Below, piece after piece: positions 37,172 to 45,820 of a stretch of DNA of 47,286 bases. The notes under the pieces were generated by a model, which did not search any database, had not been told where the DNA came from, and saw only the letters and a list, made by a program, of their open reading frames with translations. Source of the DNA: Verrucomicrobiota bacterium (GTDB lineage: Bacteria > Verrucomicrobiota > Verrucomicrobiia > Limisphaerales > SIBE01); assembly GCA_016209525.1 (NCBI GenBank), contig JACQWK010000512.1:1-47286 (forward strand), given 5' to 3'. The position numbers were made by a program, and so were the translations under genes. Position 1 is the first letter of the stretch. Each line of letters starts with the position of its first letter.

Positions 37172-39757
37172 TTAGCCGGAACTGGCAACGAACTTGATCT
37201 CGCGAATTTCAAGTTTACCCGCTTTGGCTTCGTAGAACGGCTGGCCATTTTTGACGCCAATGGTTCCGTAACCGGTCGCGGTCGAAACGAAACTACGGAA
37301 GTCCCCGCGAATACTCGGCTGCAGATAGAGTATTTTTTCGACGGCGTCGTAACGGGCGCCGGTCAGGCCTTGGAGCAAACCATACGAGGACATCGCGCGG
37401 GCGTACCAATGGCCGCACTCGTATTCGTCGAACGGGTTCCTCACGCGGCCATCGTATCGGTTGCGGCAAACCTGAACGATTTCAAGGCCTTGCTTGACCG
37501 AGCCCATCATCATCAAATGCGAAGCCACGTGATACTCGATGCCCGTCCAGACTTCATTCGAATAGACGAACGGCAGCGACAGTTCTCCGCCTTTTGGCCA
37601 AGTGCAAAGCAATAGCCCGCCTTCGGCGCCGCACGCGTAGGAGGGCCGCTGCGGATTGGCGTAGTCGGACAGGTCGTGTTTCAGATTGTATGTGTGAATG
37701 GCGCGGAGATGGCTGCTGACCTTTTGACGGTCGAGGACCTGCCCAACGCCACACACCGCCGCGAGCCATGAACCGAGGACACCGTCCGAAAGACAGCCGC
37801 GGCCATATTGGTATTTCGGCCCTTCCTTTTCGAAGAGCGCCACTGCTTCCGGCGAGTAGTCGCCAACCATGCTCTTGGTTTCGAGAGGATTCTTGGCCCG
37901 GAGATTTTTCCATTCGATCTGCTGGATGAAATACTCGCCGTCGAACAATTCGGTCTCAGTTTTTCGCGTGCCTTTCAGGAACAACTCGGCGTAAAGCGGC
38001 GCGTCCTCGCCGAGCGCTTTGGCCATGAGAACGGCGGCCTGAAGCGCGCCGAGGTAGAAGCTCGTGCACATGCCGTCCGGCCCCCAGAACTCGATGTCGT
38101 ACGTGTTATGATGTGGTTCTTCCACGACGCCCTTGTGCTGCGGGTCCCAGGTCTCGATGCAGTAATTCAGGCTCTTCTTGATTTTCGGCCAAAGACGCCG
38201 CAGCCATTCGGTGTCGCCGCTGATCCGCCATTCGCGGAACGCCTTCATGATCCCGCCGAGCTGGCCGTCCGCCGCGGCGTGAAAATCGTGTTCCACAGGC
38301 CGAATCGGCAAGCTGCTGCGAAAAGCCTGGTGCCCCGCATCGTTTTGAGAGGGACCGAATTCGGTTTCGCGCAAGGTCCTTTCCAAAGCCGGAAAGAGAT
38401 GCGGAATGGCCTGAGCGTAGTTCCAAACGTGCGTGCACGAGCCGTGGCAACAGCCGGCATTATCTGAGCAACCTTCCCAAGCCCAAAGCCTGCCGTCGGT
38501 CTGTCGCATCACGGTGGGCGATTTCAAAATCGTGAGATTGGCCGCCACCGCTTCGAGGACTTCGGGCGGGAGCGTGGAGTCGTAGAAACAGTCACTGAAG
38601 CGCTTCGAGTTGCGGCGCAATTCGTCGTAGTGCTCACGCCAATAGTCAGTGATCTCGCCGATATTGGCAAAGCGGCCCGCATACCATGGCCGGTGTGGGG
38701 ATGCGTCGGGCTTGCTGTCTTGCGCTGGCGGAGCGGCCGGGTTTTTGCCGAGCCGCAGATTGGTTTGGCCGGCGAACCACGCCAGGCGCAAGGCAATCGT
38801 CTTGGACGCGCCGGGCGCGAGATTGAAAGGGACAAACAAGGTGGCGCCGGGGGAAGCGCGACCTTGCGCCACCGGCGGCCGGTCGAAGCAGGCGCCGTCG
38901 GCAATATCCTTCCACACGAGCGTCAGCGCATCCCACCATCCGCCGCGGAACCAGGCGTGATTAACCTTCGCCGCCGGACCGGAGACTGTGGCGGAAAAGG
39001 CGCCTTCCTCCCACGGCCGGTCTTTCGCGGCGCCGCCCCAAAGCAGAAAACCGCCCGGTGTGCTCCGCACGGCTTGCTCGTTTCTGCCCATCACCATGAA
39101 GTTCTTGGCATGGAACGAGAAGACCGCTTCCAGGGCTGTTCGGGTGCGATTCGTAAAACGATACTCCAACGCGGCGACCGGCAGGCTGGAGTTGTCGGCG
39201 TCGCCAGGCTCGAAGGGACTCCAGCCGGTCACCTCGACAAAAGCTGGTATTTGATCGTCGGCAAGGTTCACCGTGGCGAACGGGAAGCGGGCCAAGAATG
39301 AAGCGCTGCGGAAGCGCGGCAAGCCGAACGAAGTGCCGGCTGCGCCGTTGCCGGTGCCTCCCGCGCCAAAGGTTTTCCACGCGGGAACCGGGCCTTCCAA
39401 CACTCGAGCGACTCTGGATTTTCCCTTCACCGAGATGGCGGCGAAGATCATGGGCTCGTTGAAGACTTCCGGCTTGTTCCGCAGCGAAAAATGGGACAAC
39501 GCGCCGGTGCCTTCGAGGCAGATCATGCCCGCGCCAATGCCGCCCATCGGGAATGCAATGCGGTTCAGATGGTCGCCCGTGTACGCACCGTTGTACGTTC
39601 TCTTCGTCATCCGTCCGGATGGCTTTGTCCTCGCCGTTTCGGCCCCGGTCGCGCCCGAGGCGGCACTCCCAACGCCGGCCACGCCAACGGTCGCGGCTGA
39701 CATCTGAAGGAACTTGCGGCGTGGGATTGTCGAATTGACCGTGTGTTTCCTGCTCAT
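37172..39757 (-). CDS. GH116 (GBA2-type) glycosidase, Tat-exported
   Basis: From ATG 39757 the product is 861 residues with a Tat leader (TIPRRKFLQMSAATVGVAGV). The N-terminal GBA2-type beta domain starts RIAFPMGGIGAGMICLEGTG. The C-terminal (alpha/alpha)6 catalytic domain has DGRLWAWEGCSDNAGCCHGS, CTHVWNYAQAIPHLFPALER, then DGQLGGIMKAFREWRISGDT, HHNTYDIEFWGPDGMCTSFY and YECGHWYARAMSSYGLLQGL. These match glycoside hydrolase family 116 (glucosylceramidase/beta-glucosidase/xylosidase types). The catalytic nucleophile and acid/base should lie in the conserved C-T-H-V-W-N-Y and N-T-Y-D-I-E-F blocks, both intact. It is probably periplasmic or extracellular. A 32-base perfect palindrome lies 156 bases upstream. 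Confidence 0.93.
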   Translation of the reverse strand: MSRKHTVNSTIPRRKFLQMSAATVGVAGVGSAASGATGAETARTKPSGRMTKRTYNGAYTGDHLNRIAFPMGGIGAGMICLEGTGALSHFSLRNKPEVFNEPMIFAAISVKGKSRVARVLEGPVPAWKTFGAGGTGNGAAGTSFGLPRFRSASFLARFPFATVNLADDQIPAFVEVTGWSPFEPGDADNSSLPVAALEYRFTNRTRTALEAVFSFHAKNFMVMGRNEQAVRSTPGGFLLWGGAAKDRPWEEGAFSATVSGPAAKVNHAWFRGGWWDALTLVWKDIADGACFDRPPVAQGRASPGATLFVPFNLAPGASKTIALRLAWFAGQTNLRLGKNPAAPPAQDSKPDASPHRPWYAGRFANIGEITDYWREHYDELRRNSKRFSDCFYDSTLPPEVLEAVAANLTILKSPTVMRQTDGRLWAWEGCSDNAGCCHGSCTHVWNYAQAIPHLFPALERTLRETEFGPSQNDAGHQAFRSSLPIRPVEHDFHAAADGQLGGIMKAFREWRISGDTEWLRRLWPKIKKSLNYCIETWDPQHKGVVEEPHHNTYDIEFWGPDGMCTSFYLGALQAAVLMAKALGEDAPLYAELFLKGTRKTETELFDGEYFIQQIEWKNLRAKNPLETKSMVGDYSPEAVALFEKEGPKYQYGRGCLSDGVLGSWLAAVCGVGQVLDRQKVSSHLRAIHTYNLKHDLSDYANPQRPSYACGAEGGLLLCTWPKGGELSLPFVYSNEVWTGIEYHVASHLMMMGSVKQGLEIVQVCRNRYDGRVRNPFDEYECGHWYARAMSSYGLLQGLTGARYDAVEKILYLQPSIRGDFRSFVSTATGYGTIGVKNGQPFYEAKAGKLEIREIKFVASSG

Positions 39758-39912
39758 GAATGACTCCTTCCGATCTCCTTCCACGTGCATGCACATCATC
39801 GTCCCGGCGCTTCAAAGGACTGCCAACTTATCCTCGAAGACGCAGCGGAGAAGAACACCACAACTCCCGATCGAGTTGAGTCCGCGGGAATCTTGACGAC
39901 TTTGTTCATTAA

Positions 39913-39944
39913 CCAAACTTTGATGCATATGCATCAAAGTTTGG
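39913..39944. promoter_or_regulatory. Perfect 32-base palindrome upstream of the GH116 gene
   Basis: The half CCAAACTTTGATGCAT is followed directly by its exact inverse. It stands alone in the window. It is either an operator for a dimeric regulator of the GH116 gene or a hairpin ending transcription of the UVR-motif gene, whose stop is 62 bases away on the same strand. It lacks a U-tract. Confidence 0.6.
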
Positions 39945-40005
39945 CGCGTCCTTTCGTTTTCCGTGTGGTTCGTGCTTTTCGTGGGGCCAGCACATCTCTC
40001 GAGGT

Positions 40006-40773
40006 TCATTTGGACTGTTCGCGCTTGCGCAGCGCCCGGATGCGGTCGCGCAACTCGGCGGCGCGTTCGAACTGCTGCGTCTCAATCGCGCCGCGAAGAT
40101 CCTGCTCCAACCGTTCGAGCTCCGAAACCGGCTTGGTTTTTTGGATTTGGCCGGCCAATTCGCGCAGAGCCGCCAAGGAACGCCGCCGCTCGATCTTAAA
40201 GGTCTCGTCCTCCATCTCCGGCAATGAGTGGATGTTGGAAATCGTTGTCTGGATGATTTCCAGGGCCTTGTCATGGTTGCCATTCTCCAACTCCAACATC
40301 GCCGAGGCGGCTGAGTTCATTCTCATCAGGTACGGTCGCCACTGCTCCTGATACATCTGATCCGGCTCGCTCTCGGCGTAGCGATGCACAAAATCGAACA
40401 TTCGGAGGTTGCGCGAGGTATCGCGGACCGTGCGCAGCCAGTCCTTAATCTGGAACAGATGCAAGTAGCGGTAGTAATAAAGCGTGCCTTCGGCGAACAG
40501 GCCGGCGCATTCTTCGTGCGTGAGAGTGAACGCGGCGTCTTGCTCCGACGCTTTGGCTTCCGCCAGGCGCTTCAGATGGAAATCCAGCAAGGAGTCCATC
40601 CCGTGGGGGCGAACGCCATCGGGCCGCCCGTTCAATTCGTACTGCTCAAGGCCCAGGGGAAGCCGCACTTGAAGGATTTCCCGACCATCGTCCCCGCGCG
40701 CGGTCCGCGTGTCGTCTTCGGGATCGTACGGCCAGCCTTGCAGAAGACCGCGCAGGTCAACCGAACTGCTCAT
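40006..40773 (-). CDS. UVR (UvrB/UvrC) motif protein
   Basis: From ATG 40773 (MSSSVDLRGLLQGWPYDPED) the product is 255 residues. The N-terminal half, VRLPLGLEQYELNGRPDGVR through the LFAEGTLYYYRYLHLFQIKD helix, resembles a conserved domain of uncharacterised Verrucomicrobia proteins. The C-terminal ~45 residues form a UVR motif: SELERLEQDLRGAIETQQFERAAELRDRI, a helical hairpin known from UvrB-UvrC contacts and from other protein pairs. It is cytoplasmic. It is not a UvrB or UvrC itself, since no helicase or nuclease domain exists. Its function, possibly regulatory, is unknown. The frame is open to 41031 through repeat DNA, so 40773 is preferred. Confidence 0.75.
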   Translation of the reverse strand: MSSSVDLRGLLQGWPYDPEDDTRTARGDDGREILQVRLPLGLEQYELNGRPDGVRPHGMDSLLDFHLKRLAEAKASEQDAAFTLTHEECAGLFAEGTLYYYRYLHLFQIKDWLRTVRDTSRNLRMFDFVHRYAESEPDQMYQEQWRPYLMRMNSAASAMLELENGNHDKALEIIQTTISNIHSLPEMEDETFKIERRRSLAALRELAGQIQKTKPVSELERLEQDLRGAIETQQFERAAELRDRIRALRKREQSK

Positions 40774-40844
40774 AACGTCTTGCGGGAAGATTGAGCCAAG
40801 CAGCGTTCGGATGATTTGTCCTGGGTCAAGTATCGATTCGACCG

Positions 40845-41036
40845 TAAGGCGGACACTCCTGTGCGCAAAATCCGCGCACGATGAGCGGACAGGAGTCTCG
40901 CCGCACCTTTTGGTTATGGGAAGCGTCCACGACCTTCTGATCCCGCATGGGGAGCATGCACCTGCGGTAATGGGCCAATAGCCAATGGCCGATAGCCAAT
41001 GGAAAATCATAGATCGTAAATCATAAATCATAAATC
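40845..41036. repeat. Repeat block: palindromic element relative plus word-like repeat
   Basis: Bases 40845-40908 carry CGGACACTCCTGT and ACAGGAGTCTCGCCGCACC, a relative of the 36891 element. Bases 40971-41036 contain CCAATAGCCAATGGCCGATAG and AAATCATAGATCGTAAATCA words. The gap 40774-41214 also has a TTCGGATTTCGGATTTCGGA run at 41181-41204 just before the ABC gene. Confidence 0.6.
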
Positions 41037-41214
41037 CAGCTTGGTTCAGGCGAAGAAAGAATAGCTGCGATGGGCTTGTCAGGCCCGCGCGCGAATGCTA
41101 TCCACTGGCCCGTGGCAAACTGGACTTATTCCGGGCCGCGTACTTTTCCTTCCGTCCGTGGAAGCACTGAATCTGCAAGATTCGGATTTCGGATTTCGGA
41201 TTTCCCATGCGGCC

Positions 41215-42147
41215 ATGCCTCTGCTTAAAGCCCACCAACTCCTGAAACGGTTCGGCGAAATTTGCGCCGTGAACCTGATCAATTTCGAAGTCCGCGAAGG
41301 CGAAATTTACGGACTCCTGGGCCCTAATGGCGCCGGCAAAACCACGACCATCTCGATGGTTTGCGGCCTGCTGAAGCCCGACGCCGGCGAGGTCGTGGTC
41401 GAGGGGTTGAACTTTTGGAGCGACCCGCAGCGCGCACGCCGCATCATGGGCGTCGTTCCCCAGGAGGTCGCTCTTTACGACGAATTGTCCGGACGAGAGA
41501 ACTTGGAGTTTTGGGGGCGCATGGCCGGCTTGACCGCTCCGACCGCGCGAGATCGAGCCGGCGAACTCCTCGAATCGCTTTCGCTTGCCGACCGGGCTCA
41601 GGACGCGGTTGGAACCTATTCCGGCGGCATGAAGCGACGCATTAACCTGGGTTGCGCGCTCCTGCATCGGCCCCGCCTGTTACTCTTGGATGAACCGACC
41701 GTCGGCATTGATCCGCAAGCGCGACTGAGAATTCTGGAATTCATTCGAGGTCTCGCGACGGACGGGACAGCGATTCTGTACACGACCCATTACCTTGAGG
41801 AAGCCGAAACGCTTTGCCAGCGCATCGGCATTATCGATCATGGCCAGCTTTTGGCGGAGGGCACCCTCAGCGAACTGCAACGACGTTTGGGCGGAAGCCA
41901 GTTGTTCGTGATCGACGGGGAACTCAAGGACGCCACGCCGGAGGAATGGCTGGGATTTCGGGACCGATTCCGGGTCATCCAAAAATCCGACCACCAGCTC
42001 GTCGCGTCCGCCGGTGGAGAATGCGATCCGGCGGACTGCCTGAAGCAATTGCTCGCGCTTCCCGTGCGCGTGCAAAACGTCACGCTCAAGCGTCCGAGCC
42101 TCAACGATGTGTTCCTCCAATTGACCGGGCGCGAGCTGCGAGAGTAA
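41215..42147 (+). CDS. ABC-2 type transporter ATP-binding protein
   Basis: A 310-residue ATPase from ATG 41215. The Walker A motif GPNGAGKT lies at residues ~36-43 (IYGLLGPNGAGKTTTISMVC), the Q-loop in GVVPQEVALYDELS, the signature YSGGMKRRINLGCAL at ~135, Walker B RLLLLDEPTVGIDP and the H-switch ILYTTHYLEEAE. A C-terminal region of ~85 residues follows, as in drug/multidrug exporters of the ABC-2 class. Two permease genes (42156 and 43510) follow on the same strand with short gaps, forming an export operon. The cargo is unknown; antibiotics, lipids or polysaccharide are the usual possibilities. All catalytic motifs are intact. Confidence 0.95.
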   Translation: MPLLKAHQLLKRFGEICAVNLINFEVREGEIYGLLGPNGAGKTTTISMVCGLLKPDAGEVVVEGLNFWSDPQRARRIMGVVPQEVALYDELSGRENLEFWGRMAGLTAPTARDRAGELLESLSLADRAQDAVGTYSGGMKRRINLGCALLHRPRLLLLDEPTVGIDPQARLRILEFIRGLATDGTAILYTTHYLEEAETLCQRIGIIDHGQLLAEGTLSELQRRLGGSQLFVIDGELKDATPEEWLGFRDRFRVIQKSDHQLVASAGGECDPADCLKQLLALPVRVQNVTLKRPSLNDVFLQLTGRELRE

Positions 42148-42155
42148 CGATTTGT

Positions 42156-43412
42156 ATGCTAACTGTCCTCCTAGCCAAAGACCTCCGCCGCGCCTGGCGC
42201 AACCCGCTGCCTTGGCTCATTCACCTGGCGGTGCCTCTGGTGATCACCGCGCTCATCGGCCTGACCTTTGGTCCGTCGCAGGAAAGCGGCGGGTTGGGCC
42301 GCATCCAGCTTGCCATCGTGGACGAAGACGATTCGGTGCTGACTGGGTTTATCCGCGGCGCGCTGAATCAGCGGGAAATGGGAGAGCATCTGGCGGTGGA
42401 TTTTCTCAAACGCGACGAAGCGTTGCGCCGCATCCAGGATAATCGTCTCAGTGCGATTGTCGTGATCCCCGCCGGCTTCACCCGCGACTACGTCTCTGGC
42501 CAAAAACGGGTCGCGTTGGAGCTGATCAAGAACCCGGCTCAATCGTTTCATCCGGCCATCGCGGAAGAATCGCTCCAGGCGCTGGTTACCATCTTGAATG
42601 CTCTGGCGCGCAACTTCCGCGCGGAACTGCCCGAGTGGGAAGCGGCCATCGACCGCTCCGGCGGCCCGGACTTCCAACGGATTGGCAGTCTTTTCACCCG
42701 CGCCGGAGACAAACTCCAATCCGCGCGGGCCTATCTGTTCCCGCCCCTCATCCGTTATGAAACAGAGAAGCGGACCGAGGCGGCCGCGAGCGGTCCGGCG
42801 TTTAATATTTTTGCCTACCTGCTGCCGGGCATGGCGGCGATGTTCCTCCTCTTCCTGGCCGACACCGCGGCGAAGGACCTGTATCGCGAAGCGCGGTTTC
42901 GGACGCTGGAACGGTATCGGGCTTTGCGCGAGCAACTCTGGATTCTGGTGGGATCAAAGGTGCTTTTCACACTGGTCATCCTGGCGATCAGCGGCCTGAT
43001 TCTGTTCGGCGGTGGCGCTCTGATTTTTCGGATTCGATGGCAGCGGCCCGAGGGAGTGGCCGTGCTCGGCCTCTGTTACTCGTTCCTCGCGGCGGGACTC
43101 ATGGTGCTTTTGGCCGCCCTCTCGGCGAAGGAGCGCTTGGCAACCGTTCTCAATAACCTCACCGCGATGGCGCTGAGTCTGGCCGGCGGCTGCATGTTCC
43201 CCCCGCAGCAACTGCCAGCGTTCGTGCGCGAGCACCTCACGCCGCTGCTGCCCACGAACTGGTTCGTCGAAGGAGTTCGAGGATTGCAGTTCGGCGGCGC
43301 GGCACCGGATTGGGCGTGGGCCTCGGTGAAGCTGGCGGTCTTGGGATTGGCGCTCATCGCCGCGGCGGCGTTTCTTTTCCAGCGGCGGATTGAACGAGGA
43401 ATTCGGCAATGA
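42156..43412 (+). CDS. ABC-2 type transporter permease 1
   Basis: A 418-residue protein starting at ATG 42156, eight bases after the ATPase stop. One transmembrane helix near the N-terminus (WLIHLAVPLVITALIGLTFG) is followed by a ~200-residue soluble loop and then five more hydrophobic helices: LLPGMAAMFLLFLAD, VLFTLVILAISGLILFGGGA, LGLCYSFLAAGLMVLLAAL, NNLTAMALSLAGGCMFPPQQ and VLGLALIAAAAFLFQ. This one-plus-five layout with a large periplasmic domain is typical of the ABC-2 membrane family (DrrB/YhhJ type). It should form the channel with the second permease. It is intact. Confidence 0.92.
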   Translation: MLTVLLAKDLRRAWRNPLPWLIHLAVPLVITALIGLTFGPSQESGGLGRIQLAIVDEDDSVLTGFIRGALNQREMGEHLAVDFLKRDEALRRIQDNRLSAIVVIPAGFTRDYVSGQKRVALELIKNPAQSFHPAIAEESLQALVTILNALARNFRAELPEWEAAIDRSGGPDFQRIGSLFTRAGDKLQSARAYLFPPLIRYETEKRTEAAASGPAFNIFAYLLPGMAAMFLLFLADTAAKDLYREARFRTLERYRALREQLWILVGSKVLFTLVILAISGLILFGGGALIFRIRWQRPEGVAVLGLCYSFLAAGLMVLLAALSAKERLATVLNNLTAMALSLAGGCMFPPQQLPAFVREHLTPLLPTNWFVEGVRGLQFGGAAPDWAWASVKLAVLGLALIAAAAFLFQRRIERGIRQ

Positions 43413-43456
43413 CGACGATTCTCATTCTGACGGATGGCACGACCCGCGAACCGCTC

Positions 43457-43508
43457 GTAGTCCCGGCTTTAGCCGGTTTTTTCGGGCGGCCGACTAAAGC
43501 CGGGATGA
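43457..43508. repeat. REP-like palindrome between permease genes
   Basis: GTAGTCCCGGCTTTAG and CTAAAGCCGGGATGAC are near-perfect inverse arms around a GC-rich centre. It is a family member of 200-250, 2568-2620 and 22085-22138. It lies in the 97-base gap of the ABC operon and ends next to the second permease's ATG. Confidence 0.75.
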
Positions 43509-43509
43509 C

Positions 43510-44670
43510 ATGCGCGCCGGAATGAGAATTCTTGCGGGAATGAAACGCGCCCTCGACATCGGCCATAACGACCTGCGGATCTTCTTCAGGCAGCGGGCCT
43601 GGTACGTCTGGCTCTTCATCATGCCCCTGGCGTTCACTTACTTCATGGGCTTTGCAGTTCAAGGTCCGGGGTCTCCCGGCGCTCCGCAGCTCGGCTTGCT
43701 GATCGAGAACGAAGATCCGGGATTCCTGGGAGGAATCCTTCTGCAAGAGCTCGGCGAACAAGGTCTGCGCTTGCTCGGACCCACGAACCGAAACGAAGCC
43801 AAACGCGGCCTGAAAATTCCCCCTGACTTCACCGAGCGCGTGTTGAAGAAAGAGAAAACGTCCGTCGGCTTTTTCACCGTGAGCGGATCGGGCGATGAAG
43901 CCGCTGCGCTCGTGGAAGTGCGTTTGGTCCGTGCGCTCATCGCGCTCCACGGGCACCTGGTCGAACACGCCTTGGCGACGGCCGGACAACCTCCGAGCGA
44001 AGACGCACTCCGCGATCTCATGCGGCGGGAAAATCCGGTCGTGCTCGATTCAAAGTATGCCGGACGCAAGCCAATTCCGACCGGGTTCAACCTCTCGTTG
44101 CCCGGCAACCTCGTGATGTATTTGATGATGAACCTGCTGATCTTCGGCGGCGCCACCGTCGCAGCGGAACGGAGGAGCGGCGTTCTGAGGCGGCTGGCCG
44201 TTCATCCGGTGAGCCGGGCCGCCTTGGTCACGGGAAAAATCTACGGGCTCATGCTGCTTGGTTGCGCGCAGATTGCCCTCCTTCTCGCCGTGGGCCGGGT
44301 TCTGCTCGGAGTGGATATGAGCGGCCGCTGGTTCTCGATTCTCGTCACGCTGCTCGTGTACGCTTGGGTGGCCGCGTCGCTCGGAGTGCTGATCGGGTCG
44401 GTCGTCACGGCGGAAGAAAAAATCATCGGCCTATGTTTGCTGTTGAGCCTTCCGATGGCCGCGCTGGGCGGCTGCTGGTGGCCTTTGGAAATCGTGCCGG
44501 TCCCGCTTCAAATCGTCGCACATCTGATCCCGACGGGTTGGGCGATGGACGCATTGCACCAACTGATCAGTTTCGGCGGCGGCTTCGCGCAAGCGAAAGA
44601 GGAGATTGGCGTCCTTCTATTGTTTGGCGCCGCTGCCAATTTTGCCGCGGCGAAATGTTTTCGGTGCTGA
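43510..44670 (+). CDS. ABC-2 type transporter permease 2
   Basis: A 386-residue protein (ATG 43510; in-frame ATGs at 43522 and 43540 are alternatives). The N-terminal helix WYVWLFIMPLAFTYFMGFAV precedes a ~170-residue extracytoplasmic domain, followed by helices NLVMYLMMNLLIFGGATVAA, MLLGCAQIALLLAVGRVLL, WFSILVTLLVYAWVAASLGV, IIGLCLLLSLPMAALGGCWW and GVLLLFGAAANFAAAKC. The E-R-R-S-G-V-L-R-R-L cytoplasmic coupling helix is characteristic of ABC-2 exporters. It pairs with the ATPase at 41215 and permease 1. A REP-like palindrome separates it from permease 1 but the operon order remains clear. Confidence 0.92.
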   Translation: MRAGMRILAGMKRALDIGHNDLRIFFRQRAWYVWLFIMPLAFTYFMGFAVQGPGSPGAPQLGLLIENEDPGFLGGILLQELGEQGLRLLGPTNRNEAKRGLKIPPDFTERVLKKEKTSVGFFTVSGSGDEAAALVEVRLVRALIALHGHLVEHALATAGQPPSEDALRDLMRRENPVVLDSKYAGRKPIPTGFNLSLPGNLVMYLMMNLLIFGGATVAAERRSGVLRRLAVHPVSRAALVTGKIYGLMLLGCAQIALLLAVGRVLLGVDMSGRWFSILVTLLVYAWVAASLGVLIGSVVTAEEKIIGLCLLLSLPMAALGGCWWPLEIVPVPLQIVAHLIPTGWAMDALHQLISFGGGFAQAKEEIGVLLLFGAAANFAAAKCFRC

Positions 44671-44787
44671 GACCAAGAGGCAGACGAGAACTCCCCCGAA
44701 TGGCGGCTTCGGACGGTCAGTTGGTCAGTCTTTGCCGCGCTTTAGGCATCGACTGGAAACTAATACTCAGTCTAATATCCGCTTCCG

Positions 44788-45447
44788 ATGTCCGAGAAAA
44801 CAAAAGCGAAGGTCCTTCTAGCTTTTCTTGAATATCGCGCTTTCTATCGTGAGCCGCTATTTGAGGCGTGGGGACAGCATGGGACTCTTGTTCACGCCCT
44901 CTATCGGGCGTTCTGGGAGTGGGATCTCCGGCTTGAGAATATCACCGCGAAGGAGAGCCCGGCCAATGCCAGCGAAATCCAGGTTAATTTCCATCTGCCC
45001 AACTGGAAGGCGGTGTTTTTCTTGGGCATCGGATCCGCGGGTCTGGTTGTGACTAGTCCAAACTGGTCTGAGATGGAACTGATCGTCAAGATTGGGCGCG
45101 CCGGCCTCACGGCCATACTTGACACCAGCGAGGCGCAAATCGACCGACAGACCGTGAACCTCGCAATGCATCTTAAGCCCGAGGGCCGCCCAGTAGTTGA
45201 CCTCACATCGAGATTCGCCCATCCAGAGACTGGCAAGTTTCTGGTAGCCACTCCGAAAGGTTTCGGCTTTTCGGTGTACGGTGACCAAAGCTCCTTTGTC
45301 GTCGATTTGTCAGCGAGTTATTCGGACGCCCTCTTCGTAAGGATAGCGCGCACCTTTGGGAGTTCTATTCAACTGGAACAGATTGCCCAAGAATTGAGCA
45401 GCGATGAGGCCAAGTTTTTACACATTCTTGATTTGAAGCTAGATTGA
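44788..45447 (+). CDS. Uncharacterised protein, first gene of a possible PIN module
   Basis: A 219-residue soluble protein from ATG 44788. Landmarks are LLAFLEYRAFYREPLFEAWG, LPNWKAVFFLGIGSAGLVVT, SPNWSEMELIVKIGRAGLTA, PVVDLTSRFAHPETGKFLVA and SYSDALFVRIARTFGSSIQL. The pattern suggests a beta-rich core with a C-terminal helix. No named family, signal peptide or membrane segment is recognised. It ends only four bases before the antitoxin-like gene at 45452, which in turn overlaps the PIN gene, so the three are likely co-expressed. Its base composition is less GC-rich than its neighbours, a sign of possible transfer. The role is unknown. Confidence 0.6.
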   Translation: MSEKTKAKVLLAFLEYRAFYREPLFEAWGQHGTLVHALYRAFWEWDLRLENITAKESPANASEIQVNFHLPNWKAVFFLGIGSAGLVVTSPNWSEMELIVKIGRAGLTAILDTSEAQIDRQTVNLAMHLKPEGRPVVDLTSRFAHPETGKFLVATPKGFGFSVYGDQSSFVVDLSASYSDALFVRIARTFGSSIQLEQIAQELSSDEAKFLHILDLKLD

Positions 45448-45451
45448 CATC

Positions 45452-45820
45452 ATGAACCTTCAGTCATTGGGAAGTGAGACTCAAGATATCGATAGGATTC
45501 CGTTCCATCCTTTGAGCGTTCCAAGTGTAGCTGCTGGAGGACTCCTGGGAAATGCAACAGTTCAGCAGTCTCGCGCGGAATCCAACTTGGTTAGTGTCAC
45601 TGATGCCTGGCCAATTTTGAAATTGAGCGGGCCACGAACACCAGTGAGACAGACATCGCTAAGAATAGAGGATCTCAAGAGGCAAAAGTTTTTGGCTGCA
45701 GGCAAGGCAGAGCGGGTTCGCAAGGCCTTAGCGGCGCTGGCCGAGCACCAACGGATTCATTTGACTCCCCAAGATTGGCGCCAAGTCGCCGAGGACCCCG
45801 ACCTTGAAGATCAATTCTAA
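45452..45820 (+). CDS. Putative antitoxin of the PIN module
   Basis: A 122-residue protein. The N-terminal half is Ser/Pro-rich and likely disordered; the C-terminal half is a charged helix (LKRQKFLAAGKAERVRKALA) followed by ALAEHQRIHLTPQDWRQVAE and an acidic end DPDLEDQF. The layout, a flexible part plus helices that bind the toxin, is common in type II antitoxins. Its stop codon overlaps the PIN gene's ATG (TAATG at 45818-45822). No DNA-binding domain is recognised. The antitoxin role is inferred from position and size. Confidence 0.6.
   Translation: MNLQSLGSETQDIDRIPFHPLSVPSVAAGGLLGNATVQQSRAESNLVSVTDAWPILKLSGPRTPVRQTSLRIEDLKRQKFLAAGKAERVRKALAALAEHQRIHLTPQDWRQVAEDPDLEDQF

Noticed and set aside
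37808-38467. Plus-strand frame inside the GH116 gene
   Set aside because: It is antisense to the conserved glycosidase domain and shows no independent features.
40006-40773. Considered as uvrC or uvrB fragment
   Set aside because: Only the UVR helical hairpin is shared; no nuclease, helicase or HhH domain is present, and the rest of the protein is different.
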